Shown: positions 1-6,812 of the stretch, in pieces
Layout: every line of letters starts with the position of its first letter
How positions within the stretch are numbered: position 1 is the first letter of the stretch
Assembly: GCA_011046175.1 (NCBI GenBank)
Contig: DSBB01000081.1
Location: 1 to 10,173 of the forward strand
DNA: 10,173 nt
DNA from: Candidatus Hydrogenedentota bacterium
Lineage (GTDB): Bacteria; Hydrogenedentota; Hydrogenedentia; Hydrogenedentales; CAITNO01
Reading direction: 5' to 3'
Made by a program: the position numbers and the translations under genes
Notes under the pieces: model-generated
Told to the model about the DNA's origin: nothing
The model's database searches: none
What the model saw: only the letters and a program-made list of their open reading frames with translations

Positions 1-431
1 ACGAACGGTTGTGGCACACAGCGCGGCATATCGGACGCGGCCACGGTCTTGGCGATTTGGGCGCGGCGCCGGGCGTGGAGGCAGCGGTTGATCTTGACAC
101 CGACGCTTCTGATCCGCAATTGCTGTTCGGCTTGCTGGAACTGCTGCGCGCGGCGCCCCACCCTGACTACCGTCGGCTGGCGCTCCGTCTGGGCGACAAC
201 ATTTTGGCGACCCGTTTTTTTGACGGTTTCTTCCTGCCGTCGTCCGCGCATGTCAACGCGACCTTTGACGCTTTGGAGCCGCTTGCCCTGCTGACGTTGG
301 AAGCGCACTTGCGCGGCACACCCGAAGCCGCGCCCGTTTGGCCCGCCGGACGCGGCTACATTCACGGCCCCCATGACGGCATGGGACGCACTACGGACAG
401 TTCCGCCATCTGGTCCAAAACCCGCAGGTAA
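1..431 (+). CDS. C-terminal part of a pectate/uronate-lyase-like protein (5' truncated by window)
   Basis: The reading frame is open from the window edge (first full codon at base 3) to a TAA at 429-431, so the true start lies upstream. About 142 residues are visible. The segment 'DYRRLALRLGDNILATRFFDG' followed by 'FLPSSAHVNATFDALEPLALL' reads as amphipathic helices of an alpha-toroid. The end carries 'GRGYIHGPHDGMGRTTDS' then 'AIWSKTR'. From memory this style of tail (xGRGYxHGxxDGxGRTxDxxAIxxxTR) is typical of the C-termini of putative pectate lyases in Planctomycetes and relatives, which cleave uronic-acid polymers by beta-elimination; I could not search to confirm it. The catalytic region is outside the window. 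The HEAT-repeat gene starts 20 bp downstream on the same strand, which suggests co-transcription. The coding call is firm, the family name moderate; another alpha/alpha-barrel glycan enzyme is the main alternative. Confidence 0.6.
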   Translation, partial: ERLWHTARHIGRGHGLGDLGAAPGVEAAVDLDTDASDPQLLFGLLELLRAAPHPDYRRLALRLGDNILATRFFDGFFLPSSAHVNATFDALEPLALLTLEAHLRGTPEAAPVWPAGRGYIHGPHDGMGRTTDSSAIWSKTRR

Positions 432-451
432 CATTACAAGGAGAGATTCGC

Positions 452-1351
452 ATGGGTATCGTCAATCCGAAAAATCCGGCGTGGATTTTATGCACGCCCC
501 TTTTTTCGTTACTTCCTTCCATGCAAAGCAATCATCCCGCCCGGGGCGTTGTTCCGGGATCGCGCTTTGTTCTTGGTATTACGTTCGCACTGTTTGCGTT
601 GGCTCCGCTTTGCGTTGCATTTGCGGGCGCCGCGAATTTGCAGGGAGAAGACGCGCGGGATCGGGCCTTCGCCGTACGCGCGCTGGGCGAAGAAGGAGGC
701 GCGGACGCTGTTGCGTCGCTGGCTGTCGCGTTAGGGGACGCCAACGTGTTTGTCCGCGCAACGGCCATGCAGGCGTTGCATGACTTGGGCTGCGGCCCAT
801 TGCGGCAGGCCGTCATCATGGCGCTTGAAGGCGCCCTTACGGGGGACAATCCGCTTGCCCGCGCGGGCGCGGCGGAAACCTTGGGCATGTTGAAGGCGGA
901 AAATGTCGCGGAAGCGCTGACGCGCCTGCTTGAAGACCAACATGCTCGGGCGCAACATGCAGCGGCCTGCGCGCTTGCGCGTGTTAACGCGAAAGACGCC
1001 GCGCCGGAATTGATCGCATTGGCCCGCGCCGCCGGCGCCGCGCCCTTTGCGCGTATGGGCGCGGTATGGGCGTTGGGCGAACTGAGGATCGAACAGGCGG
1101 TTGCGCCGTTGCTTGAAGTCATTGAGGAGGGCCGCCGCGGCGAATGGAATTACACCTCCGTGGCGGTATACGCCGTGGAGGCGCTGGGCAAAATAAACGC
1201 CCCGGCAAGTCTTCCCCGTCTTGTGTCAGCGATGAGCATTAAAGACCGCCACCTGCGCGCGCAATTGGCCGTCACATTGTCAACAATGACGGGTCATGAC
1301 TTTGGTCAGGATCAAGAGAAGTGGAAAACGTTTCTATCATCAGGCTCCTGA
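452..1351 (+). CDS. Exported HEAT/PBS-lyase-repeat protein
   Basis: 299 aa. The start is ATG 452, preceded by AAGGAG at 438-443 with 8-nt spacing. The N-terminus is unusual: about 37 residues precede a hydrophobic stretch (residues 39-58, VLGITFALFALAPLCVAFAG) that looks like a signal peptide or anchor, with possible cleavage near AGA-A. ATG at 521 (residue 24) would give a more ordinary signal peptide, but I see no good ribosome site for it. Residues 67-275 contain about five degenerate helical repeats (AVRALGE, AMQALHDLG, AAETLGMLKAE, AACALARVNA, AVWALGELR, AVEALGKINA), the pattern of HEAT/PBS-lyase repeats used for protein binding. The C-terminal 'TGHDFGQDQEKWKTFL' (280-295) matches a tail common in exported HEAT proteins of Planctomycetes-like bacteria. 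No catalytic motif is visible, so it is probably a periplasmic or membrane scaffold. Its partner is unknown. It lies between the lyase-like gene and the FAD oxidase. Confidence 0.85.
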   Translation: MGIVNPKNPAWILCTPLFSLLPSMQSNHPARGVVPGSRFVLGITFALFALAPLCVAFAGAANLQGEDARDRAFAVRALGEEGGADAVASLAVALGDANVFVRATAMQALHDLGCGPLRQAVIMALEGALTGDNPLARAGAAETLGMLKAENVAEALTRLLEDQHARAQHAAACALARVNAKDAAPELIALARAAGAAPFARMGAVWALGELRIEQAVAPLLEVIEEGRRGEWNYTSVAVYAVEALGKINAPASLPRLVSAMSIKDRHLRAQLAVTLSTMTGHDFGQDQEKWKTFLSSGS

Positions 1352-1380
1352 AGGCCGGAGATAATGTCCGAACAATGAAT

Positions 1381-1385
1381 AAGGA
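1381..1385 (+). promoter_or_regulatory. Ribosome binding site deciding the FAD oxidase start
   Basis: AAGGA lies 7 nt before ATG 1393. The alternatives are worse: GTG 1321 would overlap the HEAT gene by 31 bp, and ATG 1375 has its nearest GGAG (1356-1359) 15 nt away. This supports 1393 as the start. Confidence 0.6.
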
Positions 1386-1392
1386 TCGGGTT

Positions 1393-2784
1393 ATGCAATT
1401 GAAACTGGATACCGCGCCCTGGCAGAGCGCAACCAAAGCAGTGGACGGTGACGGTCGTCATCAAGCGGTGGGGTATTGGCATGAAACGGTTCAGGTGGCG
1501 CCGGGCGCGCCGCTTTCCGACAAGATACAATGCGACGTGGCCATAGTGGGCGGCGGTTTTACCGGACTCTCGACAGCCTATCATTTGAAACGCCAGAAGC
1601 CCGACCTTGACGTGGCGCTCATCGAGGCGGGCGTTGTCGGCCACGGCGCCAGCGGGCGCAACGGGGGCTTTGTCATGCCGTTGCTCGGCTGGGATTTGCT
1701 TTATGCCGTGGACAAGCTCGGCGACAAGACGGCGCGCGCCGCCTATCGCGTGATGTACGACGCTGTGGCGCATGTAAAGCGGATGGCGTTGGAGCATAAT
1801 CTGGACTGCGACCTTGAGGCGACCGGCTACTTGTTGTTGAACACCTGCGGGGCGCGGGAAAAACGCGCGCGACGCGAATACGGAGCCGCGCACAGGCTTG
1901 GTTTTGACCATCAATGGCTGGAACGCGACGCTCTCGCCGCCTACATCCGGTCGGACCGGTTCAGCAGCGGCGTATTCGATCCGCACCCCTGCGTGATCAA
2001 CCCCGCCAAATTGTCCCGCGCCATGAAACAATTGGTGGAATCGCTCGGCGTGAAGGTGTATGAACAAACGCCGTTGCGCGCGCTGAAGGACGAAAAGCCG
2101 GCGCTGCTGCATGCCGGTGAGGGCGAGATTCGCGCGCATCAGGTGATGCTGGCCGTGAACGGCTACGGCGAAGCGCTCGGCTTCATGAAGTCGCGCGTCA
2201 TGCCCGTTCATACTTTCATTGTGCTTACGGAACCGCTCACCGTGAAACAGCTGGATTCGGTCGGCTGGAGCGAAAAGCGCGCGAGCCTTGAATCGGCGCG
2301 CAACTTCATACACTATTTCCGTCTTACGGCGGACAATCGTATTCTGTTCGGCGGCGAAGACGCCAAGTTGTATTTTCAAGGCCGTTATTTCGACCGGGAC
2401 GAGAGTGTTTTTGAGGCGCTGAAAAGCCGGTTCCGCGAGTATTTCCCGCTGTTGAAAGATGTTGCGTTTACCCATGAATGGGGCGGCGTGCTCGGCGTGT
2501 CTTTGGATATGTTTCCGTCATTCGGCGCGACCGGCAAATACGGCAACCTATTCTACGCGGGCGGTTATTCGGGACACGGCGTCGCCCTGAGCAACTACGC
2601 CGGCGCGCTACTTGCGCCGATGATGCTGCGCGCCGCCGGAGAAACCCACATTCCGGAATTTCCCGACGCGCCTTTCTTTGTGGGACATCGCCCCGCCTGG
2701 CTGGGCTTCGAGCCGCTCCGCTATATGGGCGTACAGGCTTATCGCGGTCTGTTGCATATACAGGATATTATTGAAGGCGCATAA
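1393..2784 (+). CDS. FAD-dependent amine/amino-acid oxidase (DAO superfamily, PuuB/DadA-like)
   Basis: 463 aa from ATG 1393. The N-terminal 'VGYWHET' (about 26-32) resembles the xYW motif before the Rossmann fold in gamma-glutamylputrescine-oxidase-like proteins. The FAD-binding betaalphabeta fold is at 48-78: 'DVAIVGGGFTGLSTAYHL' with the GxGxxG-type loop, and an acidic residue in 'LIEAG' (E78) to bind the ribose. 'GHGASGRNGGF' (83-93) is the second, highly characteristic DAO/PuuB motif. The substrate domain has the usual 'RILFGGED' and 'WGGVLGVSLDMFPSFG' segments, and the C-terminal FAD motif is 'YAGGYSGHGVALSNYAG' (388-404). The family oxidises C-N bonds of amines or amino acids with FAD, giving imine/aldehyde products and usually H2O2 or reduced acceptor. 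The substrate cannot be read from sequence. There is no signal peptide, so it is cytosolic. It follows the HEAT gene by 41 bp and converges on the ROK-like gene 33 bp away. The C-terminal ~45 residues after the FAD motif are a helical extension. Confidence 0.88.
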   Translation: MQLKLDTAPWQSATKAVDGDGRHQAVGYWHETVQVAPGAPLSDKIQCDVAIVGGGFTGLSTAYHLKRQKPDLDVALIEAGVVGHGASGRNGGFVMPLLGWDLLYAVDKLGDKTARAAYRVMYDAVAHVKRMALEHNLDCDLEATGYLLLNTCGAREKRARREYGAAHRLGFDHQWLERDALAAYIRSDRFSSGVFDPHPCVINPAKLSRAMKQLVESLGVKVYEQTPLRALKDEKPALLHAGEGEIRAHQVMLAVNGYGEALGFMKSRVMPVHTFIVLTEPLTVKQLDSVGWSEKRASLESARNFIHYFRLTADNRILFGGEDAKLYFQGRYFDRDESVFEALKSRFREYFPLLKDVAFTHEWGGVLGVSLDMFPSFGATGKYGNLFYAGGYSGHGVALSNYAGALLAPMMLRAAGETHIPEFPDAPFFVGHRPAWLGFEPLRYMGVQAYRGLLHIQDIIEGA

Positions 2785-2817
2785 TCCGGCTCAATAAAAA
2801 CGCCGCTTCCGGGCAGG

Positions 2818-4212
2818 TTATATCTTTGGCAGGGAGGCAGCGGCGATGGATTGCCCGACGCGGCGGCTTTTCTCGTCAGGCAATTGAATGCGCATTTTTT
2901 CCGCGAGTTCCGGAAATTCATTGCGCAGTATTCTGTTTGCGCCGTCGAGGATAATATCGCCTCCGCTGCCGGACGTGCACCGCCCCAGTATGAGCGCATG
3001 TTTGATTTCGTAGAAATCGGCATAGTGCGCCAACGTGTAGCCCATGTACACGCCCATGGTTTCCCATATCAGGCGCGCGCCCTTGTCGCCGGATTCAAGT
3101 TTGTGCTGCACGCATTTCAATTTTTCAGCCGGCAGAATGTCGTCGGGCAACTCGATGCCCGCTTTTGACGCAAGTCGGAATACGCATTGTTGCGAGAAAT
3201 AGGACGCTCCGACGCCGTAATCGCCGGACCATTCTTCCACGGTGGCTCTGGGATTATAGTCCACGGGACAGAAAGCGAGTTCGTTGAGCCACCCGGTGAT
3301 GTTTCCCTCCATATTAACATACCCGCCCGCCTCGCTGGAGCCCAAGGCAATCCCGAGCACCCCATTATCTTCGAGGGACATGGAGCCCGCCAAGGCGGTC
3401 ACTTCGCCGTCATTTACAATGACCAGCGGCACACCCATTTCTTTTCCGATCCGGATGAAGAGATCATGTACTTCGTCGAACCGTTCCTTCGGCACGCCAC
3501 GGAACAAGGACGCGACCATGGCGCGATTGTTGACATATACGCCTGCGGCGCTTCCGCCGACGGCGTCGAGCCGCGGCATTTTTGCGGCGGCTGTTCTGAT
3601 GGCCGTCATCACCTCGTTATAATGGTAGGCGGGGTCGCTATTCCCGGCCGGTTCCCATACGACCTCCTCGCTGTAGACGGCTTCGCCGTCCATGACCGCG
3701 CTCACTTTCCGGTCTGACGCGCCCAAGTCGAACCCGACGCGGCAACCATCGAGATGCCTTCCCAAGGGCATGGACGCTTCATTTTCCGGGGGCACGTCTT
3801 CCGGCGCGCATGACACCACTGAAAAAGGCCTTTCGTAAACAGCCTCGCCCATGAAATGATAATCAAAATTGCGCAAACCGCCATCCTGATAGCACTGTTG
3901 CAAATACGCGCCCACGGCGGGGGGGCCGCCGACATAAATCCGGTATCCCCCGCACTGCCAGAGCAAAAACTTGATCAGACGCTCCGCATAAACTTTATTC
4001 GCCTCCGCATTGTCATGGCTCTCATCAAATACACATGTTTCAAAGCGCGATATGGAGCCGTCGGCACGCTCCAATGCCAAAACAAGGGGCGCGCTTTTTC
4101 CTGATTCCTTGACGGATTGGATAAACTTTCGGTTCGCCAGGACAGGGGGACGAAAATCCGGGTCCAGCGGCGGGACGGTGGGCGGAGGCACAAGCATCCG
4201 GAATTCAGTCAT
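2818..4212 (-). CDS. ROK-like ASKHA-fold protein (putative sugar kinase or sugar-binding homologue), atypical
   Basis: 464 aa. ATG at 4212-4210 has AAAGGAG at 4221-4227 with 8-nt spacing; a longer upstream frame exists but lacks this site. The nucleotide-binding ASKHA motifs are present in order: phosphate-1 'VGFDLGASDRKV' (159-170); 'IVNDGEVTAL' (265-274), whose Asp268 matches the ROK catalytic Asp; phosphate-2 'GIALGSSEAGGYVN' (287-300); and adenosine-type 'GRCTSGSGGD' (410-419). ROK proteins phosphorylate hexoses or N-acetyl amino sugars, or act as repressors. This one is odd in three ways. It has a ~150-residue N-terminal extension that is neither helix-turn-helix nor a signal peptide. 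The usual GExGH segment reads 'NELAF' (310-314), so the conserved His is missing. The CxCGxxGCxE zinc motif is absent. It may be a divergent kinase, or a sugar sensor without kinase activity. The DUF6880-like gene lies upstream on the same strand with a 161-bp gap. Confidence 0.75.
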   Translation of the reverse strand: MTEFRMLVPPPTVPPLDPDFRPPVLANRKFIQSVKESGKSAPLVLALERADGSISRFETCVFDESHDNAEANKVYAERLIKFLLWQCGGYRIYVGGPPAVGAYLQQCYQDGGLRNFDYHFMGEAVYERPFSVVSCAPEDVPPENEASMPLGRHLDGCRVGFDLGASDRKVSAVMDGEAVYSEEVVWEPAGNSDPAYHYNEVMTAIRTAAAKMPRLDAVGGSAAGVYVNNRAMVASLFRGVPKERFDEVHDLFIRIGKEMGVPLVIVNDGEVTALAGSMSLEDNGVLGIALGSSEAGGYVNMEGNITGWLNELAFCPVDYNPRATVEEWSGDYGVGASYFSQQCVFRLASKAGIELPDDILPAEKLKCVQHKLESGDKGARLIWETMGVYMGYTLAHYADFYEIKHALILGRCTSGSGGDIILDGANRILRNEFPELAEKMRIQLPDEKSRRVGQSIAAASLPKI

Positions 4213-4220
4213 AAGAGTTG

Positions 4221-4227
4221 CTCCTTT
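4221..4227 (-). promoter_or_regulatory. Ribosome binding site for the ROK-like gene
   Basis: Read on the minus strand it is AAAGGAG, 8 nt before ATG 4212. It fixes the start inside a longer open frame that extends to 4353. Confidence 0.65.
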
Positions 4228-4273
4228 AATTTGTCGCCATGCCCGTATTTCTTGAAATGCGGCGGCGTCAGTG

Positions 4274-4293
4274 GCGGGCGTCGCCCACAACCC
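4274..4293 (-). repeat. Leader hairpin element, copy 1 (upstream of ROK-like gene)
   Basis: On the minus strand the sequence is GGGTTGTGGGCGACGCCCGC. Within it GTGGGC pairs with GCCCGC around a GAC triloop: six pairs, one of them a G-U wobble in RNA. It lies 61 nt upstream of ATG 4212. An 18/20 identical copy is at 5805-5824, and both mismatches are in the loop. Confidence 0.5.
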
Positions 4294-4373
4294 TAACGTA
4301 GACGCGGCATAACACGGCGATTTATGATAACGGAAACATGCAACACGCCTCAAAAAAGGCCACTACTCCGCGT

Positions 4374-5738
4374 TCACGGTCGTATTCCATACTCGTCCCA
4401 AAAACGCCATTTTCTTTTATGCTCTTTGCTGATGCGCGCCTTGTAATCGGCATGACAAACGCACCCGCGCCAGTCCGTTATCAAATCCGCCATCGCATCC
4501 AGTTTTTTGAGATATGTTGCGCCGTTGCGGTATGCCTTGGCTTGACCTCGCTCCAGTATCGAATCAAGCAGCGCGCGATAAACAACCGTTGCGGCAAGGC
4601 GCTCCTTTGCCGCCTCCATAAACTTGGCGACGGGCGCCAGGGAGTAATAATTTTTCCCGTTGATTTGCTGCCGCCACTGCACCAGATACGCCGCAGCCGC
4701 CGCGGTTTTTTTCATCGCAATGAGAAACGACGTATTCTCCGCGCAAAACGTATCCTCCGCGAGGATTTTTTCGACCTGTTCCTCGAGCAACTTTTCGCGG
4801 CGCTCTTCGCCAACCACTGAAATCACCTGTTCAAAACGCTCGCTGCTCATGTTCCGGTGGAATAATCGCCACGCGGCCGCCTCGGCCTCTTTCATGTCGC
4901 CTTTGTTTCCATATATGTCCAGGAGCATATTATCTTTTTCGTCTTCCAGCCAAGGCTTCTCGTCATTCATGCGGCTAATCCACCGTAGCGCCGCGTCCTC
5001 ATTTCCGCTTGCATGATAGGCTTTGGCAATAGCCAGACAGGACTCCGGCGTTGTCTCAGGGAACGCCGCAAGACGGGCCTGCTCAAACAGCGCCGGCTCA
5101 TTCAAAAGTTCCGCCAGTATTTCAATACCATTCAAGGCATGATGCCGGTTATACTCATTCTCGGCGCAGTGGTCGGCAAAATTCTGAAACAGCGAGACCA
5201 TTCTTCTCAGTTGCGTCTCGGGCAAATATGCATTGGCGTTTTTCAGCAGCCGCGCGCGCACGCCGTAGTTGCTGTCCAAGAAAAGCGTGGCAATTCTGTC
5301 CGCAACCCATTGCGCATCGTCACAGGCGACGGCAAAATGCGCAAACACCCCGGCAGCGGCCATGTAATACAGGTCGGACACCGTTCCATCGGAATCATCG
5401 CATTTTTCAAGAATATATTCGTCCGTTTCGAAAAAGGACGCCATAAGATCAATCCCCGCCCTTGGGTCTTCAACGTTCATCCGGATGTCATCGAGAATCA
5501 ACGATAACCGGCGCGCCAAATGGGCTGCCTCCCCATACCCGTAGAAATGTTCATCGCGAACAAGTTGTTCGATGTTTTCCCGTATACGGCGGACGCTTTC
5601 TTCCGGTGGACTCGCGAGCATTTGAACATAGTCCCGCACATCCTTATCCCGAGCCGCAAGCGTACACAAGGCGTCGGCAAGGCGTGATACGCCAAGCGCG
5701 CGCAAGCGCGAATTCAGGCTGGTGATATTGTCCGACAT
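4374..5738 (-). CDS. DUF6880-like all-helical repeat protein, function unknown
   Basis: 454 aa. ATG at 5738-5736 has AAAAGGAG at 5748-5755 with 9-nt spacing; the TTG at 5762 is rejected because that ribosome site lies inside the frame it would create. The protein is almost entirely helical and polar, with no signal peptide or membrane segment. The middle (about 190-330) has TPR-like paired helices, for example 'LAIAKAYHASGNEDAALRWI' and 'LLDIYGNKGDMKEAEAAAW'. The C-terminal part has 'LLDSILERGQAKAYRNGATY' followed by 'LKKLDAM', and ends with 'HADYKARISKEHKRKWRFW' (429-447). From memory this HxxY...HkRKxxFW ending, together with 'YRaLLxsIL.Rg.skaY.hga.YL.kL', is the hallmark of DUF6880 and of the C-terminal part of some SWIM zinc-finger proteins. 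No SWIM CxCx-CxH motif is visible here. It probably binds a protein or nucleic acid; no reaction can be assigned. The ROK-like gene follows 161 bp downstream on the same strand. Confidence 0.7.
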   Translation of the reverse strand: MSDNITSLNSRLRALGVSRLADALCTLAARDKDVRDYVQMLASPPEESVRRIRENIEQLVRDEHFYGYGEAAHLARRLSLILDDIRMNVEDPRAGIDLMASFFETDEYILEKCDDSDGTVSDLYYMAAAGVFAHFAVACDDAQWVADRIATLFLDSNYGVRARLLKNANAYLPETQLRRMVSLFQNFADHCAENEYNRHHALNGIEILAELLNEPALFEQARLAAFPETTPESCLAIAKAYHASGNEDAALRWISRMNDEKPWLEDEKDNMLLDIYGNKGDMKEAEAAAWRLFHRNMSSERFEQVISVVGEERREKLLEEQVEKILAEDTFCAENTSFLIAMKKTAAAAAYLVQWRQQINGKNYYSLAPVAKFMEAAKERLAATVVYRALLDSILERGQAKAYRNGATYLKKLDAMADLITDWRGCVCHADYKARISKEHKRKWRFWDEYGIRP

Positions 5739-5747
5739 TATTGCCGG

Positions 5748-5755
5748 CTCCTTTT
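5748..5755 (-). promoter_or_regulatory. Ribosome binding site for the DUF6880-like gene
   Basis: Read on the minus strand it is AAAAGGAG, 9 nt before ATG 5738. It decides against the upstream TTG at 5762. Confidence 0.65.
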
Positions 5756-5804
5756 GACGCAAAGGTTAAAAAACGCATCTGTCCAGCAGACAGCACATCC
5801 TAAC

Positions 5805-5824
5805 GCGGGCTTTGCCCACAACCC
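5805..5824 (-). repeat. Leader hairpin element, copy 2 (upstream of DUF6880-like gene)
   Basis: On the minus strand the sequence is GGGTTGTGGGCAAAGCCCGC, lying 66 nt upstream of ATG 5738. The arms are identical to copy 1 at 4274-4293; the triloop is AAA instead of GAC. A short 'CCTAACG' (plus strand) touches this copy on its left, and 'CCCTAACG' borders copy 1 on its right. This hints at a longer repeat unit. Confidence 0.5.
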
Positions 5825-5899
5825 ATATTTTACTAATTTCCTTGTATGTTGTTCTTGATCATAGAAGACGACCGATAAGGCACCAATAACAGTGAACAC

Positions 5900-5938
5900 C
5901 CGTCATTCCCTTATGACGGCCTGACCTGATAGCAGGCC
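5900..5938. repeat. Two overlapping perfect hairpins in the DUF1080-DUF6880 gap (possible terminator or repetitive element)
   Basis: The first stem is CCGTCAT (5900-5906) with ATGACGG (5913-5919) around a 6-nt loop. The second is GGCCTG (5918-5923) with CAGGCC (5933-5938) around a 9-nt loop. They share the GG at 5918-5919, so both cannot fully form at once. They begin 9 bp past the stop of the minus-strand DUF1080 gene, a normal terminator position. No T-run follows on either strand, so a classical intrinsic terminator is not supported. A REP-like element, RNA 3'-end protection or a Rho-associated end remain possible. Confidence 0.45.
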
Positions 5939-5946
5939 TCCAACGA

Positions 5947-6615
5947 TTACATGTCAACGGGTTTTATGCGCACATTTCGGAACCATGTCTTGCCGTGGTC
6001 GCCCTGCAGCATGATGGGGCCCGGCTCGTTTACGCCGCGCCGTAATGCGCCGCCGGTAACACCGCTGATGGTAACATTGTCTTGAACAAGTTTGTCGTTC
6101 AGTTTGACCGTCAGTTTGTCGCCCACATAACGGATGTCGAATTTGTGCCATTCGCCGGGGGGCAGACTGGCGTTTACCAGCGGCGCGTATTGGTCGTAAA
6201 CAGCCCCTGCGTCGCCCTTGTCCATCTTCTCCCTTCCGTAACTGTCAAGTATCTGCACCTCGACGCGTCCGCGCAGGTACACGCCGCTGTTGCCTCCGGG
6301 CATTGTTTTATATTCGATCTGCAATTCAAAATCCTTGAAATTGGCGACCGTTGCGAGGTCGCGCCCATTGTCGGCGTCGTTTGTCATGGCGCCGTCTTCA
6401 ACCGTCCAGAAATGCGGTTCGTTGGGCCGCCGGGCATTGCGCCAGCCTTCCATTGTCTCGCCGTCGAACAGCGTTATCCATCCTTCCGCGTCCGGTTTCG
6501 GCAATTTTTCCAGCGGGGTCAGATCGAAATTGCGCTGTGCGCAGCTGGGCAACATTATAAAGCAAACCAGAAGCGACACAGCGCCCGTGATGGCATACCA
6601 TTTGGTCGTCGTCAT
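5947..6615 (-). CDS. DUF1080 / 3-keto-disaccharide hydrolase family lipoprotein
   Basis: 222 aa. ATG at 6615-6613 has AGGAG at 6624-6628 with 8-nt spacing; the open frame upstream to 6771 has no such support. Residues 1-25 form a lipoprotein signal peptide: Lys5, a hydrophobic core, then lipobox LPSC with Cys25 as the lipidation site. The mature protein is one DUF1080 domain (PF06439; about 44-222), a concanavalin-like jelly roll. Recognisable segments are 'GWITLFDGETMEGWRN', 'FELQIEYKTMPGGNSGVYLRG' near the centre, 'EVQILDSYG', 'PPGEWHKFDIRYVGDKLTVKLN' and the final 'GPIMLQGDHGKTWFRNVRIKP'. Some characterised members hydrolyse 3-keto-glycosides in sugar breakdown; many are unassigned and abundant in PVC and Bacteroidetes genomes. 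The membrane-anchored location fits extracellular or periplasmic glycan processing. It is transcribed divergently from the ceramidase-like gene across 197 bp. No 3-keto-forming oxidoreductase gene is visible in the window. Confidence 0.9.
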   Translation of the reverse strand: MTTTKWYAITGAVSLLVCFIMLPSCAQRNFDLTPLEKLPKPDAEGWITLFDGETMEGWRNARRPNEPHFWTVEDGAMTNDADNGRDLATVANFKDFELQIEYKTMPGGNSGVYLRGRVEVQILDSYGREKMDKGDAGAVYDQYAPLVNASLPPGEWHKFDIRYVGDKLTVKLNDKLVQDNVTISGVTGGALRRGVNEPGPIMLQGDHGKTWFRNVRIKPVDM

Positions 6616-6812
6616 TTTCTTTTCTCCTATGTTTCTGATTGATTGGCGCCTCCAATGGCGCAACCGTAACCCCGCAAGCATAATCAGCGGCCGGGAAAGA
6701 TGCAACTTTTTGCCGAAACGACATTCTTTCAATGTTGCGTTGCAGCGTCCACACTGGTATCCTGTTATCAATCAGGCATGAGTAAGCAAAGACCTCTGAA
6801 AGGACGCAGCCA
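6616..6812. promoter_or_regulatory. Divergent intergenic region serving the DUF1080 and ceramidase-like genes
   Basis: This 197-bp gap lies between two outward-facing genes, so it must hold at least one promoter for each unless they are transcribed differently. The clearest plus-strand candidate is TTGCGT (6735-6740), 17 bp, then TATCCT (6758-6763) preceded by TGG as an extended -10. An overlapping alternative is TTGCAG (6740-6745), 17 bp, then TGTTAT (6763-6768). Each matches consensus only moderately. An imperfect inverted repeat (TTGGCGCC at 6643-6650 with GGCGCAA at 6657-6663) sits just upstream of the DUF1080 ribosome site. No small gene is evident here. Confidence 0.45.
6624..6628 (-). 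promoter_or_regulatory. Ribosome binding site for the DUF1080 lipoprotein gene
   Basis: AGGAG on the minus strand lies 8 nt before ATG 6615. It selects the start that gives a clean lipoprotein signal peptide. Confidence 0.6.

Noticed and set aside
532..1122. Antisense 196-codon frame in the HEAT-repeat gene
   Set aside because: Ala/Ser/Arg-rich low-complexity translation, no ribosome site, explained by GC-rich codons of the sense gene.
1312..2475. Long antisense open frame (387 codons) opposite the FAD oxidase gene
   Set aside because: It lies fully opposite a gene with clear FAD motifs; the translation lacks family motifs and is rich in His/Arg/Ala, as expected from the complement of a GC-rich gene. 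It is a shadow frame.
2785..2817. Terminator between the convergent FAD oxidase and ROK-like genes
   Set aside because: Only a 4-bp CCGG/CCGG pairing over a long loop is possible; there is no credible stem with a T-run in the 33-bp gap.
3187..3717. Plus-strand 176-codon frame inside the ROK-like gene
   Set aside because: Opposite the ASKHA motifs of the minus-strand gene, with no recognisable domain or ribosome site.
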